From Bacteroidota bacterium (GTDB lineage Bacteria > Bacteroidota > Bacteroidia > UKL13-3), in assembly GCA_947477885.1 (NCBI GenBank), contig CANJUD010000005.1, forward strand, positions 124,001-188,000: 64,000 nt of DNA. The letters are read 5' to 3'. The notes under the pieces are model-generated. The model was given only the letters and a program-made list of their open reading frames with translations, made no database searches and was not told the DNA's origin. Within the stretch, counting starts at the first letter, position 1. Each line of letters opens with the position of its first letter. Of this stretch, positions 51,592 to 60,683 are shown one piece after another. Both the position numbers and the translations under genes were made by a program.

Positions 51592-53811
51592 TTGGAACCA
51601 GTAACCGTAGAAACCGCACAGCAGCTTGGTCTTAGACCTGAAGAGTTTGATAAAATATGTTCAGTACTTGGGCGTACCCCCAATTTTTGTGAGCTCAGTA
51701 TTTATTCCGTGATGTGGAGTGAGCACTGTTCGTATAAGAATAGTATTAAGTGGCTAAAAACGCTTCCCCGCGAAAGCGATAAGATGCTTGCCAATGCTGG
51801 CGAAGAGAACGCCGGGCTGATTGATGTAGGCAACGGATTGGCTTGCTGTTTTAAAATAGAAAGTCATAACCATCCTTCTGCTCTTGAGCCCTATCAAGGT
51901 GCCGCAACAGGAGTTGGAGGAATTAACAGAGATATATTTTCGATGGGTGCTCGTCCCATAGCTCAATTAAATTCTTTGCGTTTCGGTAATTTGGAAAACG
52001 AACGCACACAATGGTTGCTCAAAGGTGTGGTAAAAGGAATTGGCGATTATGGAAATGCATTTGGAATACCAACAGTAGGTGGCGAGGTTTATTTTGATGA
52101 TTGCTACCAAGTGAATCCTTTGGTAAATGCCATGAGTGTGGGTATTGTAGAACATGGAAAAACTTGTTCTGCAACTGCTTACGGCTTGGGAAATAAAGTA
52201 TATATTTTTGGTTCGTCAACAGGAAAAGATGGAATACATGGAGCAGCTTTTGCTAGCAAAAATATTTCAGAAGATTCAGTAAATGATTTGCCATCAGTGC
52301 AAGTAGGCGATCCATTTTGGGAGAAACTTATATTAGAAGCTACCTTAGAAATTATAGAAACCGGAGGTGTAATCGGATTACAAGATATGGGTGCAGCGGG
52401 CATCACCTGCAGCACCAGCGAAATGACAGCCAAAGGCGAATGCGGCATGGATGTGTGGCTCGATAAAGTTCCCACACGCCAGCCTGGAATGAAAGATTGG
52501 GAAATACTTTTATCTGAAAGTCAGGAAAGGATGTTGGTGGTGGTGAAGCAGGGATTTGAAAGAAAACTAGAAGAGATATTTGAAAAATGGGACCTCACTT
52601 ATAACCAAATTGGAGAGGTAACCGATGGGAAAAATGTTCGTTTCTATATGAACAATAATTTGGTTGCTGATATTCCCGCAGAGAGCCTTGTGCTAGGTGG
52701 TGGTGCTCCTGTATACGAACGTGAATATAGTGAGCCTGCATATATAAAAGAGATTGAAAAATTCAATATCGATAATATAAAAGATATAGAACTGAATGAT
52801 GAAAATTTGAAAAATATATTGGCAAAAATGTTAGCCAATCCCAATATCGCAAGCAAGCGTTGGGTATATAATCAATACGATTCTATGGTGGGCACTATTA
52901 CGCAAACTACCAATAAACCTAGCGATGCAGCCGTTGTGAAATTACGTGGTACGGATAAATCTATCGTAATGACTGTAGATTGTAATAGCAGATATGTGTA
53001 CAGTAATCCTTTACAAGGTGGTGCAATTGCGGTGGCAGAAGCTGCAAGAAATATAGTTTGTACCGGTGGTGTTCCGCTAGGTGTAACCAATTGCTTGAAC
53101 TTCGGAAATCCATATGTGCCCGGTGTGTATTGGCAGTTTGTAAATGCAGTTACAGGATTGGGCAATGCCTGCCGCAAATTTGGAACACCAGTAACCGGTG
53201 GCAATGTGAGTTTCTATAATCAATCGTCTGATGAGAATGCGGTGTTCCCCACACCCACTATTGGCATGATAGGTTTGATGGACTCTACCAACCACATGAC
53301 TCTAGATTTTAAAAATGCAAATGATACTATATATATAATTGGTCAACATCAAAATGATATAGGAAGCTCACAATATCTTGCAAAAGTGTTGGGAGTAGAA
53401 CAATCACCTTGTCCGCATTTTGATATAGATGAAGAGTATAATATACAACAGGAAGTAACAAGTATTATAGAAAATAAATTAATACAATCAGCCCATGATA
53501 TATCGGACGGTGGATTATTGGTATGCCTTATGGAATCAGCCTTTGCAAGTGGTTTAGGTTTTGAAGTTAATAAGGAAGCTAATATAAGAAATGATGCTTA
53601 TTTATTTGGCGAAGCACAATCGAGAGTGATTGTAAGTGTATCACAAAATAATATAGATAACTTTGAAAATCATTTGAAATCAAATAATATGTCTTTTTCT
53701 AAACTAGGCAAAGTGACTGCATCAGAAATTTCATTAAACAATATACAACTTGGTTCTGCAAAAAACTGGAAATTTATATATGATAACTCCATCGAAAATC
53801 ATTTAAATTAA
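51592..53811 (+). CDS. purL: Phosphoribosylformylglycinamidine synthase, small PurL type
   Basis: A 739-residue FGAR amidotransferase subunit for the fourth step of purine synthesis. The MWSEHCSYKNSIKWLKTLP, ESHNHPSALEPYQGAATGVGG and LQDMGAAGITCSTSEM segments identify the small form that works with PurQ and PurS, neither of which is nearby. All starts here are TTG; I prefer 51592 (EPVTVETAQQLG) because the alternative at 51565 overlaps a TATTTTG promoter-like box, which would place the transcript start downstream of it. Confidence 0.93.
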   Translation: MEPVTVETAQQLGLRPEEFDKICSVLGRTPNFCELSIYSVMWSEHCSYKNSIKWLKTLPRESDKMLANAGEENAGLIDVGNGLACCFKIESHNHPSALEPYQGAATGVGGINRDIFSMGARPIAQLNSLRFGNLENERTQWLLKGVVKGIGDYGNAFGIPTVGGEVYFDDCYQVNPLVNAMSVGIVEHGKTCSATAYGLGNKVYIFGSSTGKDGIHGAAFASKNISEDSVNDLPSVQVGDPFWEKLILEATLEIIETGGVIGLQDMGAAGITCSTSEMTAKGECGMDVWLDKVPTRQPGMKDWEILLSESQERMLVVVKQGFERKLEEIFEKWDLTYNQIGEVTDGKNVRFYMNNNLVADIPAESLVLGGGAPVYEREYSEPAYIKEIEKFNIDNIKDIELNDENLKNILAKMLANPNIASKRWVYNQYDSMVGTITQTTNKPSDAAVVKLRGTDKSIVMTVDCNSRYVYSNPLQGGAIAVAEAARNIVCTGGVPLGVTNCLNFGNPYVPGVYWQFVNAVTGLGNACRKFGTPVTGGNVSFYNQSSDENAVFPTPTIGMIGLMDSTNHMTLDFKNANDTIYIIGQHQNDIGSSQYLAKVLGVEQSPCPHFDIDEEYNIQQEVTSIIENKLIQSAHDISDGGLLVCLMESAFASGLGFEVNKEANIRNDAYLFGEAQSRVIVSVSQNNIDNFENHLKSNNMSFSKLGKVTASEISLNNIQLGSAKNWKFIYDNSIENHLN

Positions 53812-53823
53812 TACTATACCGCC

Positions 53824-53851
53824 CCCAATCCCCAATCCTATATCCCAAGTC
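53824..53851 (+). repeat. Heptamer repeat (CCCAATC)
   Basis: CCCAATC, CCCAATC, CTATATC, CCAAGTC with period 7 in the purL to next-gene gap. Confidence 0.5.
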
Positions 53852-53864
53852 ACAATACCCAAAA

Positions 53865-54533
53865 ATGTTTAGACTTCTAATATTATTTGCCTTCTTAACC
53901 TCATCAGCAACCTTGTTTGCCCAAAGCGATTACGAGATGTCTAGCTCACGATTGGCATTGGGATTGGATGCAAAAATATTTATAAAGAAGATTGGATTTG
54001 TTCCTGGGTTAACGGCACGTTATAGTTTTACTAATAATAATGGAGATGAAAATTGTTTCAGTGCTTCCTATTTTACTACAAACAAATTTAAGGATAATGT
54101 TCATCTGCAGGCTAGGGTAACTGGTACTTTGCCAGCAGCTTTTGATACAACAATATCATATAATGCGAGTTTTTTTTCATTGATGTATCATTATCACTAT
54201 TATATACAAGAAACCAAGTATGATGATGATTATGGTTTCTATTTAGCAGGTGCCGCAGGTATTACAAAGATGCAATATACACATACTAATAATTTACCTG
54301 ATTCAAGATATATAACACCCTATTCATATCGCGAATCAAAAGTTACGCTTTGTTTACAGGCCGCATATGGAGTGCATTATCAATTTTGGAGTAATATGCG
54401 TGTGATAGGAGAGGGCGGCCTCTATTATTTTTACGACAACCAAGCTGCACAACTAAATGAAAACCCGCACTATATTTCGTTTCAATTAATGGGTGGTATA
54501 GTTTTTGGTCTTGGTTCAAAGAATGGATTTTAA
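53865..54533 (+). CDS. Secreted outer-membrane-like protein
   Basis: A 222-residue protein with a signal peptide (LLILFAFLTSSATLFAQ). The mature part shows alternating strands with aromatic residues (VPGLTARYSFTN, CFSASYFTTN, YEVYG-like barrel ends, ISFQLMGGIVFGLGSKNGF), consistent with a small outer-membrane barrel. No family was recognised. It precedes a small periplasmic protein by 23 bases. Confidence 0.72.
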   Translation: MFRLLILFAFLTSSATLFAQSDYEMSSSRLALGLDAKIFIKKIGFVPGLTARYSFTNNNGDENCFSASYFTTNKFKDNVHLQARVTGTLPAAFDTTISYNASFFSLMYHYHYYIQETKYDDDYGFYLAGAAGITKMQYTHTNNLPDSRYITPYSYRESKVTLCLQAAYGVHYQFWSNMRVIGEGGLYYFYDNQAAQLNENPHYISFQLMGGIVFGLGSKNGF

Positions 54534-54556
54534 TTTAATATATTATATATAAACTT

Positions 54557-54910
54557 ATGAAAAAAATATACATTGTTTTACTATTGCTAACAGCTGCTGT
54601 GTCCTACAGTTCAGCTCAAACTGTTTCACCCGATTCAGCTAAGTATTTCGAGGATTCTATCGTTACCATCTGCGGACAAGTGGCAGGCACACATGTTACA
54701 AAAGCAGGAGTGATAATGCTAAATATCGGAGCGGACTATCCGAATGCACCCTTCGTTGTTGTTATATTCAAAGATGATGTAAAAAATTTCAAATACAAAC
54801 CTGCCGACTTTTTGAAAGGAAAGAATATATGCATCACAGGCAAAGTGGTAATCTTCAAAGAAAAACCAGAAATCATTGCAAAGAAATCGGAGCAAATTAA
54901 AATCCAATAA
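54557..54910 (+). CDS. Small periplasmic OB-fold-like protein
   Basis: A 117-residue protein with a signal peptide (about 1-20, VSYSSAQ). The mature 97 residues have the strand order of an OB-fold (VTICGQVAGTHV, VIMLNIGADYPNAPFVVVIF, FLKGKNICITGKVVIFKEKPEIIAKKSEQIKI), similar to small nucleic-acid or metal binding periplasmic OB domains of Bacteroidota. The role is unknown. Confidence 0.72.
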   Translation: MKKIYIVLLLLTAAVSYSSAQTVSPDSAKYFEDSIVTICGQVAGTHVTKAGVIMLNIGADYPNAPFVVVIFKDDVKNFKYKPADFLKGKNICITGKVVIFKEKPEIIAKKSEQIKIQ

Positions 54911-54932
54911 AACCCTGAAAGGGTGATATTAT
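54909..54932 (-). repeat. CCCTTTCAGGGTTTT hairpin repeat, copy 4
   Basis: The minus strand reads ATAATATCACCCTTTCAGGG followed by TTTT, matching the copies at 11373 and 11423. CCCT-TTC-AGGG is a hairpin with a downstream T-run on the minus strand. It fills the gap between two convergent genes. Confidence 0.65.
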
Positions 54933-55474
54933 TAGTAAGGATAATACGGCGATATCATCAAATACACAATCACCCCTGTAATGGTTACATATAACCAAAT
55001 AGGATAGGACCACCGCACCAGTTTCTTATGTTTTGCTACCTGCATTTGCAAGCCCCTGTGGAAACTTAATAATATAAGAGGTAACACTAACGCTGCTAAT
55101 ATGATATGGCTTGTCAAAATAAAATAGTATAATCCTTTTGTGGAGCTATCTTTGGGATAAATCGTGTCGCCAGCCAAATAATGATAAGTTATATAACTAA
55201 CCAAAAATAAAGCAGACAATAAAAAAGTAGTAATATTTATCTTTTTATGTGTTTGAATTTTCTTCCTTTTTATCATATATAAGGATAATAATAATAATAC
55301 CGTGCAAGTGCCGTTAATAATGGCATTGAGCAGCGGCAACATATAAACTGTTTTGAGTTGATCAACAGATAATGTAGGACGAGGAATTACTTTTTCATTA
55401 AGTATCACCACCACCACAAAAACAAAAATAGAAACCGCCATTACCAAGCGAAAAATTAATTTATCATTATTCAT
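54932..55474 (-). CDS. DUF420 family membrane protein
   Basis: A 180-residue protein with five predicted transmembrane helices and conserved His residues in the helices (ITYHYLAGD, TSHIILAALVLPLIL, YPIWLYVTITGVIVYLMI). This matches the DUF420 family, often found with cytochrome oxidase assembly genes (related to CtaM-like proteins). A role in haem-copper oxidase maturation is plausible but not shown; no such genes are adjacent here. Confidence 0.85.
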   Translation of the reverse strand: MNNDKLIFRLVMAVSIFVFVVVVILNEKVIPRPTLSVDQLKTVYMLPLLNAIINGTCTVLLLLSLYMIKRKKIQTHKKINITTFLLSALFLVSYITYHYLAGDTIYPKDSSTKGLYYFILTSHIILAALVLPLILLSFHRGLQMQVAKHKKLVRWSYPIWLYVTITGVIVYLMISPYYPY

Positions 55475-55596
55475 TATTATAATATATTAGAAGTAAAAAG
55501 AATATGGCAAAAATAGGGAACTAAAGCATACCATAGCAAATTTAATCCGCAATAGTATCTGTGAGAAAATACCCTTCAAAATTGAATTGTATCTTC

Positions 55597-55622
55597 TGTA
55601 TATTCGCTGCGGCGAATATACA
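55597..55622. repeat. Perfect 11-bp hairpin TGTATATTCGC
   Basis: TGTATATTCGC and GCGAATATACA are exact complements with a TGCG loop, upstream of glyA and divergent from the DUF420 gene. Confidence 0.8.
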
Positions 55623-55694
55623 ATCTGTGATAAAATAAGTAACAAATATTGAAATAGCAGTACTAAATTGCACCCCAATAAAGTATCATGCATC

Positions 55695-56969
55695 ATGCAA
55701 AGAGACCAAGTAGTATTTGATTTGATAAGCAAAGAATTGCATCGTCAACAAACAGGAATAGAACTTATTGCTAGCGAAAATTTTGTGAGTAAACAAGTAA
55801 TGGAAGCAATGGGTAGTTGCCTTACCAATAAATATGCTGAAGGATTACCCGGCAAACGTTATTATGGTGGATGCGAGGTGGTAGACCAAGTTGAGCAGCT
55901 CGCCATTGATAGACTTAAACAATTATTTGGTGCGGAATGGGCCAACGTGCAACCACACAGCGGAGCACAAGCAAATGCAGCAGTAATGCTTGCATGCCTA
56001 AAACCGGGAGACAATATTTTAGGGTTCGATTTAAGTCATGGTGGGCATTTAACACATGGTTCTTCAGTTAATTTTTCAGGCAAGTTATATAATCCCCATT
56101 TCTATGGAGTAGAACCTGAAACCGGACTTATTGATTTTGATAAAATTGAAACAATAGCTTTACAATGCAAACCCAAACTTATTATATGCGGAGCATCTGC
56201 ATACTCCCGCGATTGGAATTATATAAAACTACGTGAAGTAGCAGATAGGGTAGGAGCTTTGCTAATGGCTGATATCGCTCATCCCAGCGGTTTAATTGCT
56301 GCAAAATATTTGAATAATCCGTTACCACATTGTCATATAATAACTAGCACTACGCACAAAACTTTGCGTGGACCCCGTGGTGGTATTATAATGATGGGAA
56401 AAGACTTTGAAAATCCATGGGGCTTAACAACTCCAAAAGGTGAAATAAAAATGATGAGTGCAATATTAGATGGAGCTGTATTCCCAGGCACACAAGGCGG
56501 TCCACTGGAACATGTAATAGCAGGTAAAGCCATCGCATTTGGCGAAGCACTTACTGATGAATATAAAACTTATTGTGGTAACGTAATCAATAATTCCAAA
56601 TTCATGGCAGATGCGTTTGTGGGATTGGGATATAAAGTGATATCAAATGGAACCGAAAATCATATGATGTTAATCGACCTTCGTTCAAAAGATTTGAATG
56701 GGAAATTAGCAGAAAATACTTTAATAAAAGCAGGTATTACAATAAACAAAAATATGGTGCCTTTCGATGACAAATCCCCCTTTGTTACTTCAGGTATGCG
56801 CATAGGCACTGCAGCTATGACCAGCCGCGGTTTCGGGCCCGACCAATTTTTACAGGTAGCTCAGATGATCGACAATGTTATAATTAATAATGAGAACGAA
56901 AGTATAATAAGGAATGTGGGGCAAGAAGTAAAAAAACTAGCTTCTGAATTTCCATTGTATTCGTTATAA
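55695..56969 (+). CDS. glyA: Serine hydroxymethyltransferase
   Basis: A 424-residue PLP enzyme that interconverts serine and glycine with tetrahydrofolate, the main source of one-carbon units. The PLP lysine is Lys222 in [25 protein letters not shown] and [14 protein letters not shown] are typical. I chose the ATG at 55695 ([11 protein letters not shown]) because the upstream nine codons look like leader. A strong shared terminator follows. Confidence 0.97.
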   Translation: MQRDQVVFDLISKELHRQQTGIELIASENFVSKQVMEAMGSCLTNKYAEGLPGKRYYGGCEVVDQVEQLAIDRLKQLFGAEWANVQPHSGAQANAAVMLACLKPGDNILGFDLSHGGHLTHGSSVNFSGKLYNPHFYGVEPETGLIDFDKIETIALQCKPKLIICGASAYSRDWNYIKLREVADRVGALLMADIAHPSGLIAAKYLNNPLPHCHIITSTTHKTLRGPRGGIIMMGKDFENPWGLTTPKGEIKMMSAILDGAVFPGTQGGPLEHVIAGKAIAFGEALTDEYKTYCGNVINNSKFMADAFVGLGYKVISNGTENHMMLIDLRSKDLNGKLAENTLIKAGITINKNMVPFDDKSPFVTSGMRIGTAAMTSRGFGPDQFLQVAQMIDNVIINNENESIIRNVGQEVKKLASEFPLYSL

Positions 56970-56982
56970 TAATGGCATAAAA

Positions 56983-57011
56983 AAAACCTGCTAAGTATTT
57001 AGCAGGTTTTT
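56983..57011. terminator. Bidirectional rho-independent terminator
   Basis: AAAACCTGCTAA / TTAGCAGGTTTT is a perfect 12-bp stem with loop GTAT, with A-tract and T-tract on either side. It serves glyA and the convergent lipoprotein gene. Confidence 0.95.
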
Positions 57012-57032
57012 CATTCGATAAATATTTAGGAA

Positions 57033-57461
57033 TTATTTTTTAGTTAAAGTAAAAATTCCAGTCGAAGTAACGCCATTGTCTGTTTCTGTTGCAGTCCATT
57101 CTTGTTTGGTTTTTTCGTTAGTTTTAACAGTATATACCAAAGGCGTTTTATTGGGGCTTGGATTTGTTGCAGTAGCTGTTTCTATGGTAGTAATTGTAGT
57201 GGCAGTATTCGTCCATGTAAAATTAGTTACATCAGGAGTTGTTCCAATTAGCGTAATTGATGAAACACCGCTGCCATCACTATTGAATGTATAAGTGCCA
57301 CAATTGGTGAAGGGGATGTTAGTGCCAGATATTGTAGCATCAAGTCTGTCTATATTCCATGTGCCTTCCAATCTTCCCTTAAGTTGTTTTTCTTTTGAGC
57401 AACTAGCAAATACCATTGCGGCAAGCATTATTACTCCGGTAAATTTGATAAATTTTTTCAT
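57033..57461 (-). CDS. Lipocalin-like lipoprotein
   Basis: A 142-residue protein with a lipoprotein signal peptide (lipobox VFASC, lipidated Cys21). The mature domain (LKGRLEGTWNIDRLDATI, TYTFNSDGSGVSSI, WTNTATTITTIETA) has the repeated strands of the small lipocalin-like domains of Bacteroidota. Probably outer-membrane attached; the ligand is unknown. Confidence 0.8.
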   Translation of the reverse strand: MKKFIKFTGVIMLAAMVFASCSKEKQLKGRLEGTWNIDRLDATISGTNIPFTNCGTYTFNSDGSGVSSITLIGTTPDVTNFTWTNTATTITTIETATATNPSPNKTPLVYTVKTNEKTKQEWTATETDNGVTSTGIFTLTKK

Positions 57462-57555
57462 ATTAATTTGTTTTAAATTGAGTGGTTGTTTTTATTTTTA
57501 TTGAATTATCGTAGCTAAGTTAAAAGGTTCGAGCTTAACAAACCAAATATTTTTT

Positions 57556-59127
57556 TTAATTATCTAGTATCTTAAAGGCTTCTCTTATCTCAACAGGACT
57601 GGCAGCTTTAAACTCAACATGAATCTGAGGTTCGCCAATTGTGATGTCTTTTATAAAATAATAGGGTTGTCCTTTTTCATATTTAAGTACAACCAGTTTA
57701 GCCTGCAACCCTTTGGGAATAATCTTGTCCTTGGTGAAATCTTTACCTTCGGTGATTTGGGGCAATAACATATTTTCTTGTTTAAATACCAAATAAAAAT
57801 CTATATTTTTTTGAGGGGTGATATCCACACTCACATTTGTTTTTTCTTCTTTGCTGGAATAGAAACGGCCGAAATTAATCCATCCCAATTTGTTAGATGC
57901 TGCAAATGCCCAATTGGTCAAATCTCTATTACTTAATTGTGTGGCATTGTCTTTAATAAGTGCTCTCCAATTTTCAGCTATTAGCATTAATCCCAATTTG
58001 TCTTTTGGATTCTTAAAGTTATATCCCAAATTTCCAACAATACCCGTTTGTAATCTAGCAAAATCAGCTTCATCCATCATACACCCTGTTGGCGGTTTCA
58101 AAGGGTCTGATTTCTGTTTCCTCATTCCAAATACTCTAGCAATTTTGCAAAAGAATAAGGGGCATCTTTCACGAGGTTGGGCACCACAACCTACCCAGTC
58201 GCCTAGGTCTTTGCGAGTATAAGAATCAACAACGCTCATATTTTTTTGAAAGTCTTTCCAGTTAATGGCATTGCTTTCTGGATTGGAATTTTTCTCGCCT
58301 TTTTCACGCTCACCTTCAAATAACAAAGTGCTGCTTGGCATACGTTCGGTTTGCGGTATTAAAACTCCAATCTTCATTTTAGGTTTCAACTGTAAGCTCG
58401 CTCCATTTAAACTTGCAGTAATATATGCCATACCTGAAGTGCTAAGTGGTTTACCATTGCTGGTTGTGGTTAATCTATCGGCAAGCATATCACTGAATAA
58501 GAAATCTTCTCTAAGCACAATCTCAATGCAACCTTTTGTTTTGGCATTAACACCAGCAAAGGCACTTCCGGGAATTAAAAACAAAGTACCCTGTGGGCCA
58601 ACAATTACAGTATCTCTAAATGGCTTAATACAATGTTTAGTACCTGCACCATCATGCCAGCATTTATTCCAATAACTAAATACTGAATCGGGAGGTTTGC
58701 GGGTATAGTTCACTATAATATCTACACGACGGTTCATTCTTTTGCCGTCTTCTGTTTCATTGCTTGCTATGGGGGCATTTTCACCAAGTGAATTGGTAGT
58801 GATAAATTTCTCGTCAACCCCATTGGCTAACATTAACTCCTTAACTTTAAGTGATCTGTCTTCGCTCAATTTCTGATTTTTAATACTGTCACCGGTGGCG
58901 TCTGCATTTCCTTTCACAAATATTTGAAAACTAATGTATTGAGAAAGGGAGTCAATAATACTCATCACACTCATTTTTCCCGAATCGGTAAGTTCATATT
59001 TCCCCGATTCGAAGAAAATACTTTTTTGGTAGGTTGGGGGCGGGCTGCCTGGCTTTTTTTTGCCACCTTTTTGGGCCATACAAATCGAACTGATGGCAAG
59101 TAAAATAATGAGTAGATTTTTTTTCAT
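57556..59127 (-). CDS. OmpA family protein
   Basis: A 523-residue secreted protein with a signal peptide (about 1-18, SSICMAQ). An OmpA/MotB peptidoglycan-binding domain lies at about 33-142 (IFFESGKYELTDSGK, FQIFVKGNADATGDSIKNQKLSEDRS, SLGENAPIASNETEDGKRMNRRVDI). Here it is N-terminal rather than C-terminal. The remaining 370 residues are an unrecognised beta-rich region (about 150-300) and a second domain to the end. Likely attaches the outer membrane or a surface complex to the cell wall. Confidence 0.87.
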   Translation of the reverse strand: MKKNLLIILLAISSICMAQKGGKKKPGSPPPTYQKSIFFESGKYELTDSGKMSVMSIIDSLSQYISFQIFVKGNADATGDSIKNQKLSEDRSLKVKELMLANGVDEKFITTNSLGENAPIASNETEDGKRMNRRVDIIVNYTRKPPDSVFSYWNKCWHDGAGTKHCIKPFRDTVIVGPQGTLFLIPGSAFAGVNAKTKGCIEIVLREDFLFSDMLADRLTTTSNGKPLSTSGMAYITASLNGASLQLKPKMKIGVLIPQTERMPSSTLLFEGEREKGEKNSNPESNAINWKDFQKNMSVVDSYTRKDLGDWVGCGAQPRERCPLFFCKIARVFGMRKQKSDPLKPPTGCMMDEADFARLQTGIVGNLGYNFKNPKDKLGLMLIAENWRALIKDNATQLSNRDLTNWAFAASNKLGWINFGRFYSSKEEKTNVSVDITPQKNIDFYLVFKQENMLLPQITEGKDFTKDKIIPKGLQAKLVVLKYEKGQPYYFIKDITIGEPQIHVEFKAASPVEIREAFKILDN

Positions 59128-59210
59128 TTAGATTTTCAAAATTTGATGGGGCAAAAGTATAAGTAAAAACCTTTCGTTTGAAGAGCTTTTTGATTTAATA
59201 CAAAAATAAT

Positions 59211-59259
59211 GCAGTACGCGAACTCTCGACTAGCTGATTAAGAGTCAGCTGCTCTGCCA
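59211..59259 (-). pseudogene. tRNA-Lys (CTT)-like remnant
   Basis: The minus strand reads TGGCAGAGCAGCTGACTCTTAATCAGCT, i.e. the 3' half of a D-arm and an intact anticodon arm AGCTG-ACTCTTAAT-CAGCT with anticodon CTT. The T-arm is degraded (GAGTTCGCGTACTGC) and no acceptor stem is found. A CCCTA-TACC..GGTA..TAGGG palindrome follows upstream. It may be a decayed tRNA or an old integration scar. Confidence 0.45.
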
Positions 59260-59343
59260 TCCCTATACCTATCGGTAGAGCTAGGGAGTCATTTTTATAC
59301 TCGCAAATAAACAGTGTTCAATAGTTGCTGAACCTCTATTTTG

Positions 59344-59835
59344 TTAGCTTTTCATATTTGCAAACTGCAATGGAACACCAAAATCCTCAGTTCTGCAAAG
59401 TGAAATCACTTCTTGTAAGTCATCAATTTTTTTTGCCGTAACCCGAATCATATCATCCATAATGGCTGCCTGCACTTTAAGGCCGCTTTCCTTAATTTTC
59501 TTTATTATTTTTTTAGCAGTCTCCTTATCAATCCCTTCTTTTATTGGAACATTTTTTATTACAGTTTTGCCACTTGGTTCTATTTTTCCAGTCAAATCAA
59601 AACTCTTGGCATCCACTCCCTGTTTGATAGAACGTGAAATTAAGATATCAACAATTGCATCTACGTGCATGTCAATATCTGAGGTGATTTTAATAGAATT
59701 GCTCTTCTTGTCTAACTCGATAGATGAGTCGGAACCCCTTAAATCATAACGATTTAGAAGTTCTTTCCGGGCAACATTAATTCCGTTGTCAAGATTTTGA
59801 AAATCAGTTTTGTTGGTAATATCGAATGAGGCCAT
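59344..59835 (-). CDS. YajQ family nucleotide-binding protein
   Basis: A 163-residue protein of the YajQ family (DUF520), two ferredoxin-like domains. The start MASFDITNKTDFQNLDNGINVARKE, the NRYDLRG segment, and KKIKESGLKVQAAIMDDMIRVTAKKIDDLQEVI are typical. Family members bind cyclic di-GMP in Xanthomonas and nucleic acids or nucleotides elsewhere. I chose the ATG at 59835; a -7 box TATTTTTG (minus strand 59848-59855) lies directly before it, excluding the longer frame. Confidence 0.9.
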   Translation of the reverse strand: MASFDITNKTDFQNLDNGINVARKELLNRYDLRGSDSSIELDKKSNSIKITSDIDMHVDAIVDILISRSIKQGVDAKSFDLTGKIEPSGKTVIKNVPIKEGIDKETAKKIIKKIKESGLKVQAAIMDDMIRVTAKKIDDLQEVISLCRTEDFGVPLQFANMKS

Positions 59836-59866
59836 AATTTTTTTTTGCAAAAATATTGAAATAGAT

Positions 59867-59895
59867 GCAACCCTTTTTGCTTTTTTGAGGTCTTA
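59867..59895 (+). promoter_or_regulatory. Possible second ECF-type promoter
   Basis: GCAACC at 59867-59872 and GTCTTA at 59890-59895 (17-base spacer) resemble the elements before the sigma gene at 25485. It lies 9 bases before the MbnP-like start. The spacing differs by two bases, so confidence is low. Confidence 0.25.
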
Positions 59896-59904
59896 CCAAT
59901 TGAT

Positions 59905-60681
59905 ATGGGGAAACTAATTTACAATATATTGAATAGCAATGCATTGAAAATTTATTTTTGTTGCCTAATTTTGTTCAGTGCGAACTGTAAAATCGGAAAA
60001 GAAACAAATGGCACCGTTATCGTCCAATTCGACCACTATATTTCTTCGGAACCGCTTCAATACAAAAGCTCATTAAAATATTTTAATAAATCAGCCAATG
60101 CATATAATATCGGAGAATGTAGATATATAGTCGGCAAATTTGCGGTAACCCACACGAGTGATGTAGTTGATTATATAGATGGATATCGTATAGTAGATTT
60201 AGATGATCCACTTACTTTTAAAGTCCTTTTGCCCAATATTAAACCTGGTGATTATAAATCAATATCATTTTTGGTAGGTGTAGATACCGTTTCAAATAAT
60301 AATTATCTTGCCAATGGCAGCAAACCTGCTGGCCTCGAAAGCGACGTGTCGATGGATTGGTCGGGTATGGGTTTTAGGTTTGTAATATTGAATGGCGAGT
60401 ACTTGAAAGATTCAGCTACGCCTGCCAAATTACCTTATGGATACCATATAGGATTAAATGAAAATGTGAATTCATTTAATTTCCCCACCAATACTTTTAA
60501 TATAAATGGCAACGTGCGAACTGCAAATATTAAAGTTGATTTTGCCAAGTTTTTCGATGGGGCCAATCAATGGGATATTAGCAAAGCAGATTTAAATCAT
60601 TCAGAAAACAGCAAAAAGGCTGACACCCGTAAATTGGGACAAAATATAGGACAAATGTTTAGTTTAACTTCTATTAATTAA
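59905..60681 (+). CDS. MbnP-like copper-binding lipoprotein
   Basis: A 258-residue protein with a lipobox (FSANC, lipidated Cys28). The mature sequence (VIVQFDHYISSEPLQY, ANAYNIGECRYIVGKFAVTHTSDVV, GDYKSISFLVGVDTVSNN, GMGFRFVILNGEYL) follows the MbnP family, which binds copper and is partnered by a di-haem MbnH protein. The gene for such a protein follows after 2 bases. Likely in the periplasm-facing membrane. Confidence 0.83.
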   Translation: MGKLIYNILNSNALKIYFCCLILFSANCKIGKETNGTVIVQFDHYISSEPLQYKSSLKYFNKSANAYNIGECRYIVGKFAVTHTSDVVDYIDGYRIVDLDDPLTFKVLLPNIKPGDYKSISFLVGVDTVSNNNYLANGSKPAGLESDVSMDWSGMGFRFVILNGEYLKDSATPAKLPYGYHIGLNENVNSFNFPTNTFNINGNVRTANIKVDFAKFFDGANQWDISKADLNHSENSKKADTRKLGQNIGQMFSLTSIN

Positions 60682-60683
60682 AT

